Positions 54,990-59,059 of a stretch of DNA of 59,059 nucleotides are shown here, one piece after another. Location of the stretch: assembly GCA_945863875.1 (NCBI GenBank), contig CAMBBS010000027.1, forward strand, positions 1-59,059, written 5' to 3'. A program made the position numbers and the translations under genes. Under the pieces are notes generated by a model. It saw nothing but the letters and a program-made list of their open reading frames with translations. It searched no databases and was not told the DNA's origin. Source of the DNA: Desulfopila aestuarii DSM 18488 (GTDB lineage Bacteria > Desulfobacterota > Desulfobulbia > Desulfobulbales > Desulfocapsaceae). Numbering within the stretch: position 1 is the first letter of the stretch; the number at the start of each line of letters is the position of its first letter.

Positions 54990-55464
54990 TCTGTTCTGTT
55001 CTCCTTAGTTTTGCTGATAATTTCCGCATTAATTTTGTGTTGATCGGGATCAACTCCCGAACGTTTGCTTTATAAGTTAAATTGTCATCCACGATATAGC
55101 TAACCGCTCCTGCGTCGCGGACTGGAACAATCTTTGCTGAATTTTTGGCCAGTCGTTTCCAGTCGTTTTCGAACTCCGGTATCCATTCCGCTATGTCCTC
55201 AAGCGTTCTTCCTGTCGCGTCCTGGCCTGCCAGCATTGCATGAAGGTGGTTATGTCCCTTCGGGACAATAACACCCATGGTTGCAACCTGAAGACTCCCA
55301 GTGATGGCTACCTTCGACCGCCACTTCTTGAAGATCGCTTCAAGAGTGTCAACCGTGATTCCATAACCCGCTGAGCCGGTGAAGAACCACTGCCAAGGAA
55401 CTTGACTATATAGCTCGGTTGCCGCTACTCCATATGCTCGGTCTAAAAAACATAACTCTTTCAT
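54979..55464 (-). CDS. Possible HUH-type replication initiator
   Basis: 161 residues from the ATG at 55464 (MKELCFLDRAYG), which has GGAGG eight bases upstream. WQWFFTGSAGYGITVDTLEA resembles the first motif of rolling-circle Rep proteins; GHNHLHAMLAG carries His-Leu-His, the HUH metal motif; and VRDAGAVSYIVDDN could hold the catalytic Tyr, though the family's Lys three residues on is not there. It might nick a double-strand origin, perhaps the repeats near 56011. Divergent or inactive versions are possible. Confidence 0.5.
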   Translation of the reverse strand: MKELCFLDRAYGVAATELYSQVPWQWFFTGSAGYGITVDTLEAIFKKWRSKVAITGSLQVATMGVIVPKGHNHLHAMLAGQDATGRTLEDIAEWIPEFENDWKRLAKNSAKIVPVRDAGAVSYIVDDNLTYKANVRELIPINTKLMRKLSAKLRRTEQNVQ

Positions 55465-55593
55465 TGGCCAAACCTCCATTTGACATGCATTGTTGCTTAT
55501 GGTTCCCACGACTCTCTCAACTCAACGCCCTGTTTAGTTGGGTTTAACAGGGTGCCATGCAGTATCAAGGGTCTCTATGACTTTACTGGGCTT

Positions 55594-55785
55594 CTAATTC
55601 TTTACTGAATACCTAACAATGTTTAATAGCAAGTCTCTTTCCGCTTTGACCTGGACGAGCTCTTCCTTCAGCTCGTCCACTGTCGGGCCGGGGTGCTGGT
55701 TCCTCTGCTGGTTCACCTGCCGGTATGGGCCGCTGATTTCTGGCTCTATCATTGCTTGCTGCACTTTTTGCTTGAACGTGGTCAT
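55594..55785 (-). CDS. Hypothetical small protein (63 aa)
   Basis: 63 residues. The N terminus is Gln-rich, and the C-terminal half (DELKEELVQVKAERDLLL) looks like a short coiled coil. The ATG overlaps the stop of the XRE-type gene (ATGA), so it is translationally coupled to it and may be its partner. Confidence 0.55.
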   Translation of the reverse strand: MTTFKQKVQQAMIEPEISGPYRQVNQQRNQHPGPTVDELKEELVQVKAERDLLLNIVRYSVKN

Positions 55786-55976
55786 GCTTTACCTTTGGGC
55801 CATAAGGTTTTGACATTTACGCCAAGAGCGCTTGCAATCAGCTCCTTGTCTCCATCCGTTACAGGCCGCGTTCCCCTCAATGTTTTCGACAACCATGTGT
55901 CAGACATGCCGATTAGTTTTGCAAACTCGTATTGCCGCATCCCGGTTTTTAAAATCCTGATTTGTAGATCTGTCAT
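55782..55976 (-). CDS. XRE-family helix-turn-helix regulator (64 aa)
   Basis: 64 residues, one Cro/C1-type helix-turn-helix: MRQYEFAKLIGMSDTWLSKT, LRGTRPVTDGDKELIASALG. GAGGT precedes the ATG. It lies directly beside the tandem repeats at 56011-56102, which may be its operators, and heads the minus-strand row. Confidence 0.8.
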   Translation of the reverse strand: MTDLQIRILKTGMRQYEFAKLIGMSDTWLSKTLRGTRPVTDGDKELIASALGVNVKTLWPKGKA

Positions 55977-56010
55977 TTCGTACCTCGATGATTTTTAGAA
56001 ATATTTTGCT

Positions 56011-56102
56011 TTTTGCTCTCCCTATAGGCATTTTGTCTCAAACGAGACAGCCAGGGAAAATTTTGCTCTCCCTATAGGCAAATTGTCCTGAACGGGACAG
56101 CC
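56011..56102. repeat. Two 42-bp direct repeats, each with a palindrome
   Basis: TTTTGCTCTCCCTATAGGCA begins both units (56011 and 56061, period 50). Each ends with a small stem: TGTCTC/GAGACA in the first and TGTCC/GGACA in the second. One T-A pair became C-G, which keeps the pairing. A third partial unit (TATCCCTATAGAGAC) lies near 56131. Between XRE and resolvase genes, this could be an iteron origin or an operator. Confidence 0.75.
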
Positions 56103-56227
56103 TCCATTCTCTTGGAAAAATTTTCTTTCATATCCCTATAGAGACAAAAGTCAGAATTCCCGCATAGCCGATATGCAAAATAAATGAAAAAAGTGAAAAT
56201 AGTTTACTGTCAGAGAAGGTACACTTT

Positions 56228-56335
56228 TCGTGACAAGAAATTGGAAAACCTAAGTGCTTGTTTTTGCGTGTCACGAAAGGTAGTGAAATTATTTATTGAC
56301 ACACTTTAACGAAATGTCTATGATGATTCGTGACA
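56228..56335 (+). promoter_or_regulatory. Resolvase promoter with three TCGTGACA sites
   Basis: The -35 TTGACA (56296) and -10 TATGAT (56319) have 17 bases between them, a strong sigma-70 promoter. TCGTGACA or its complement occurs at 56228, 56269 and 56328, around and inside the promoter, as expected for repressor or resolvase binding. It lies 50 bases before the resolvase ATG. Confidence 0.7.
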
Positions 56336-56374
56336 TACCAGGTAAGCAACTTAATTCAAATGGAGGGTGGAAAC

Positions 56375-56932
56375 ATGGCAAACGTATCTTATCGGCGGGT
56401 GAGTAGCATTGATCAAAAAACAGATCGACAACTTGACGACCTGACCTTCGATAAAGAATTTTCCGACAAGGCCAGCGCCGGGACAACCAACCGACCAGGG
56501 CTTACAGCCTGCCTTGAGTATATCCGTGAAGGGGATATTCTGCATGTTCATAGCATTGATCGGCTTTGCCGCAACCTTGCCGACCTTCAGGGCGTGGTGA
56601 CTGATTTGACTGGAAAAGGTATCACCGTTCATTTCCACAAAGAAAACCTAATTTTCACCGGGGAAAAAAACCCGATGAACAATTTGATGATGCAATTGCT
56701 TGGGGCCGTTGCCGAGTTCGAGAAAGCGCTGATCAATGAGCGGCAGAGAGAAGGCATTGCCAAAGCCAAGGCCGATGGTAAGCACCTGGGCCGTGCTGCT
56801 AAATTGTCGGCTGAAAATCTTCAGTTTATCCGAAATCGTTTAAAAGAGGGGGAAACCATAGCTTATCTCGCTGATGATTTTGGGGTATCACGCCAGACTA
56901 TTTATCAAAGCTTAAAAAGGGTGCAACCATGA
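56375..56932 (+). CDS. Serine recombinase / resolvase
   Basis: 185 residues from the ATG at 56375 (MANVSYRRVSSIDQK), after GGAGGG. The catalytic Ser is S10 in YRRVSS. DRLCRNLADLQGVV, the conserved E-helix (QLLGAVAEFEKALINERQRE), GRAAKLS and a C-terminal helix-turn-helix (IAYLADDFGVSRQTIYQSLK) follow the Tn3 resolvase order and length. It may resolve plasmid dimers or cointegrates at a res site, possibly in the repeat tract 57283-57540. It overlaps the next gene by four bases. Confidence 0.93.
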   Translation: MANVSYRRVSSIDQKTDRQLDDLTFDKEFSDKASAGTTNRPGLTACLEYIREGDILHVHSIDRLCRNLADLQGVVTDLTGKGITVHFHKENLIFTGEKNPMNNLMMQLLGAVAEFEKALINERQREGIAKAKADGKHLGRAAKLSAENLQFIRNRLKEGETIAYLADDFGVSRQTIYQSLKRVQP

Positions 56933-57288
56933 GCCAAGAAAAGATACTGCCATTTTACAGAGACGAAAATGGACACTTGCATGTTAATGCGTGTTGTTCA
57001 GAATCGAACAGTGATCCTATCAGGGCCGGTCGGCTTGCTAACGCTGCCAAGCATGGCGATATGGTGGCCGCTGCCGAGCTGGCCAGGATGGAAGCAACCG
57101 CCATGCTGCGTGAGGTCATGGAGGAGCGAATAGTGCGCCGGTGGGCCGACAATTCCCTCTATTGCATCGGGGCCGGTCGGTATCAGTTGTGCGATGGTTC
57201 CGGACTGCCGATCGGTGGCTTGATCATTGCCGGGAGTGATCAGGAAGCGATTGATGAATGTATTCTTATTGCCCGGAAAGGTCAGTAA
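56929..57288 (+). CDS. Hypothetical protein coupled to resolvase (119 aa)
   Basis: 119 residues, starting at an ATG that overlaps the resolvase stop (ATGA). It has RAGRLANAAKHGDMVAAAEL, RMEATAMLREVMEER and a C-terminal SGLPIGGLIIAGSDQEAIDE. The tight coupling suggests a role with the resolvase. Its stop codon lies inside the 40-bp palindrome. No family is recognised. Confidence 0.6.
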   Translation: MSQEKILPFYRDENGHLHVNACCSESNSDPIRAGRLANAAKHGDMVAAAELARMEATAMLREVMEERIVRRWADNSLYCIGAGRYQLCDGSGLPIGGLIIAGSDQEAIDECILIARKGQ

Positions 57289-57322
57289 ATAACGAGCTGA
57301 GATCTCAGCTCGTTATTTACTG
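57283..57322. repeat. Perfect 40-bp palindrome
   Basis: CAGTAAATAACGAGCTGAGA is followed directly by its exact reverse complement. The stop codon of the 119-residue gene falls inside. It could be a strong terminator (but lacks a T run), a recombination site or a replication fork site. Confidence 0.9.
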
Positions 57323-57323
57323 A

Positions 57324-57484
57324 GCCCATTTTGGGGCCGGTATGATATAAAGACATAAAAAGCTTATAGATCAAGAAATTATACTGGGGCTGTCTTCTCA
57401 GCTTCAGCCCTATCAGTATGTTGGGCCAGGTTGGTAATTTACTGCGGCCCCAAAATGGGCTTCAGCCCTATCAGTATGTTGGGC
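57324..57484. repeat. Inverted and direct repeat cluster
   Basis: GCCCATTTTGGGGCCG (57324-57339) is the exact reverse complement of 57445-57460. The 26-bp unit beginning GCTTCAGCCCTATCAGTATG occurs at 57401 and 57459. Two AGCTCA-type hairpins follow at about 57495-57540. A res site, transfer origin or dimer-resolution site would fit the position between resolvase and integrase. Confidence 0.8.
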
Positions 57485-57538
57485 TCAAGTAACCAGCTCA
57501 AAATTGAGTCGGTATGATTACTCAGCTCACTTTTGAGC

Positions 57539-58930
57539 TTACATAAAAATATCGAATTCTAAGCGCTCCACAACCCCGTAGAGTGCTTTTATCGGCGTAG
57601 CGCTGCCATAGGTGCCATAGGTTATTGAACTGTGCTTATGGCCTGTCAGTTGAGCAACCGTGTGCTCAGGAATTTCAAGCGCTTTTAATGCGTCGACAAA
57701 GTTATGCCGGAATGAATGGAAGGTTTTCCCGCCGTCTTTCAATCCAACATTTTTCAAGTAGGTGTTTCGAAACCATCGCCCTGCAACTTCTCCCGACTTG
57801 ATTCTTTTCGTGGTGTATAATTCAGGGAATAGCCGCTCTTGTCCTGCCGCTCTTGCCTGCTCCACGAAATTAATAAAACCAAGCTCAATCAATTTCCGGT
57901 GTAGTGGTATGGTTCGCTCTGAAGGGGTGTTTTTTAGTGGGCCTGCCGCCTGCGTAATGGCGATGATATGAACGTCCTCTTGCTGGGAAACATCACAAGG
58001 TCTAAGCTGTGCAACTTCTTGTAGCCGGGAGCCTGTGTAAAGGGCAATTAACGGTAGCCAATATTGCCAAGGGGTCTTGAAGGCTTCAAGGCTGTATTGA
58101 TCGCGGTTAAATATTGTTCCAAGCTCTTGAGGGGTGAACGGGTTCCGGTCGTCAATGGGATTTCTCTTAATGCTCAGCTTCAAACCCTCAAAAGGATTGC
58201 CTGCACAATACCCCTGTCTGGCCGCCCATTGGAAAAGACTACTGTACCGCTGGAGATATCCATTGTTTATTGTCCGTGGTGCCAGGGTCTTTTCGGGCTT
58301 CATGGCAATGAGCTGCTTTATGGTTTTATTGTGATATTCGCCCTTGGTCATGTTTGACGGTAACTGCAACAATACCTCTTTGAATTTTCGGCAATCGGCA
58401 AGGGTTATGGTCGATATTTCACGATTGCCGAAATACTGTATCAATAGTCCGTGGCTACTCTCATGCTCACCTGCTGTCTGCGGACGCCATGATCCCTCAA
58501 GCGATTTCTCTTTACGAAAATCCTTGCAGGCATCTACGAGTTTTTTTGACTCGAAACCTTGTTGACTGGGAGATGGTGTCGCCTGTGGTGTTGGCCTGGA
58601 AGGTAGCCTATTGCGTAGCTCCATGGCTTTCTCTATGGCCGCCAGCTCTTTTTCCATGTCGCCGCCAAAATCGGCCGTAATGTCGCCAACGGTCATTTTC
58701 GAGAATGAATTATCGCCCATGTCTACCTCAAGATTTTTGAATTGTTTTTCCAGATCGGAATTTACCCTAATTGCCTGCTCGAGTGCAATGGTCTTGCTGT
58801 CTGTTTGGAGTGATCGCTTGACTTCGATCTTGCCATTGAAGGCGAATTGAAACCGCTTTGGGATTGCCCGACGAAAGTAGATTATGCCGGATTTTGGGTG
58901 ACGCTGTAGAAAAAAAGAAGTCCGAATCAT
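57539..58930 (-). CDS. int: Tyrosine integrase
   Basis: 463 residues from the ATG at 58930 (MIRTSFFLQRHPKSGIIYFR); GGAGG lies five bases upstream, whereas the ATG at 58942 has none. The N terminus resembles the DUF6538-like beta sheet of phage integrases, and the middle is a SAM-like core. The catalytic set is R in YTGSRLQEVA, HSFRH, GHKHSSITYGTYG. It reads away from the partial tRNA-Met at 59013, the usual arrangement of an element inserted at a tRNA 3' end. Confidence 0.93.
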   Translation of the reverse strand: MIRTSFFLQRHPKSGIIYFRRAIPKRFQFAFNGKIEVKRSLQTDSKTIALEQAIRVNSDLEKQFKNLEVDMGDNSFSKMTVGDITADFGGDMEKELAAIEKAMELRNRLPSRPTPQATPSPSQQGFESKKLVDACKDFRKEKSLEGSWRPQTAGEHESSHGLLIQYFGNREISTITLADCRKFKEVLLQLPSNMTKGEYHNKTIKQLIAMKPEKTLAPRTINNGYLQRYSSLFQWAARQGYCAGNPFEGLKLSIKRNPIDDRNPFTPQELGTIFNRDQYSLEAFKTPWQYWLPLIALYTGSRLQEVAQLRPCDVSQQEDVHIIAITQAAGPLKNTPSERTIPLHRKLIELGFINFVEQARAAGQERLFPELYTTKRIKSGEVAGRWFRNTYLKNVGLKDGGKTFHSFRHNFVDALKALEIPEHTVAQLTGHKHSSITYGTYGSATPIKALYGVVERLEFDIFM

Positions 58931-59012
58931 GTACACCTCCATGTACTAAATCATGTACCAGGGGGCAATAATTCGGACTTTATATGAACTAAATCAATGA
59001 CTTAGGTGCTTT

Positions 59013-59059
59013 TGGTGGCGATGCAGGGAATCGAACCCCGGACACTGCGGATATGAGCC
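59013..59059 (-). tRNA. tRNA-Met (CAT), 3' part cut by window edge
   Basis: The minus strand reads GGCTCATATCCGCAGTGTC, the T arm GGGGTTCGATTCCC, and ends ATCGCCACCA. The loop CTCATAT gives anticodon CAT. The 5' part lies outside the window. It is the likely attachment site of the integrase at 57539. Confidence 0.75.

Overview
The window looks like part of a Desulfobacterota chromosome, probably close to Desulfobulbales. That is an inference from protein character: PEP-CTERM tails of the [12 protein letters not shown] type, a cysteine synthase/CysRS fusion, a glnA-glnD-PII-amtB block, a UPF0280 protein, and many PAS/GAF kinases. No marker gene such as 16S rRNA is present, so the taxonomy is tentative. 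A conserved core of about 30 kb (about 17.9-48 kb) sits between two accessory regions tied to tRNA genes.

Left accessory region (1-17.9 kb). An intact tRNA-Arg(TCT) lies at the left edge. A 151-bp copy of its 5' half plus upstream DNA recurs at 15188-15338, bounding about 15.1 kb. Inside are three PEP-CTERM surface-protein genes, each with a -24/-12 (sigma-54) promoter and a similar terminator; a P4-type tyrosine integrase; a packed minus-strand run of tiny membrane-protein genes; a row of uncharacterised small genes with hairpins between them; and a plus-strand cassette of an HsdR_N-like nuclease and an ATPase-TIR protein that reads like phage defence. To its right are repeated decayed copies of the cysS 3' end and tRNA-Arg, including a tRNA-Arg split in its anticodon by a 48-bp hairpin insert.

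Core, minus strand 17.9-26.8 kb: CysK-CysRS fusion (HIGH and KMSKS motifs degenerate), a DciA-like protein, GlnA, GlnD, PII and AmtB, a nitrogen-control block in which GlnD can modify PII and PII can gate AmtB. From 27.3 to 36.5 kb: MtnA fused to a PilZ domain; ManC and ManB (GDP-mannose supply, which fits exopolysaccharide and PEP-CTERM biology); a free PilZ protein; UPF0280; CvpA; a 4'-phosphopantetheinyl transferase; MutM; MoeA. From 36.5 to 48 kb: two secreted proteins (one with YXWGXW repeats), three sensor kinases, a decayed glucosidase gene, and a DEP-domain flavoprotein disulfide reductase.

Right accessory region (48-59 kb). It opens with a graveyard of transposase, glutamate dehydrogenase and recombinase fragments. 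One integrase is split by a 183-bp MITE whose removal restores the reading frame. A partial tRNA-Arg(CCT) follows, then a plasmid-like integrated element with a possible HUH Rep protein, an XRE regulator, tandem repeats, a serine resolvase, a strongly palindromic tract and a tyrosine integrase next to a partial tRNA-Met at the right edge.

All calls come from reading sequence and recalled family motifs. No search or alignment was run.
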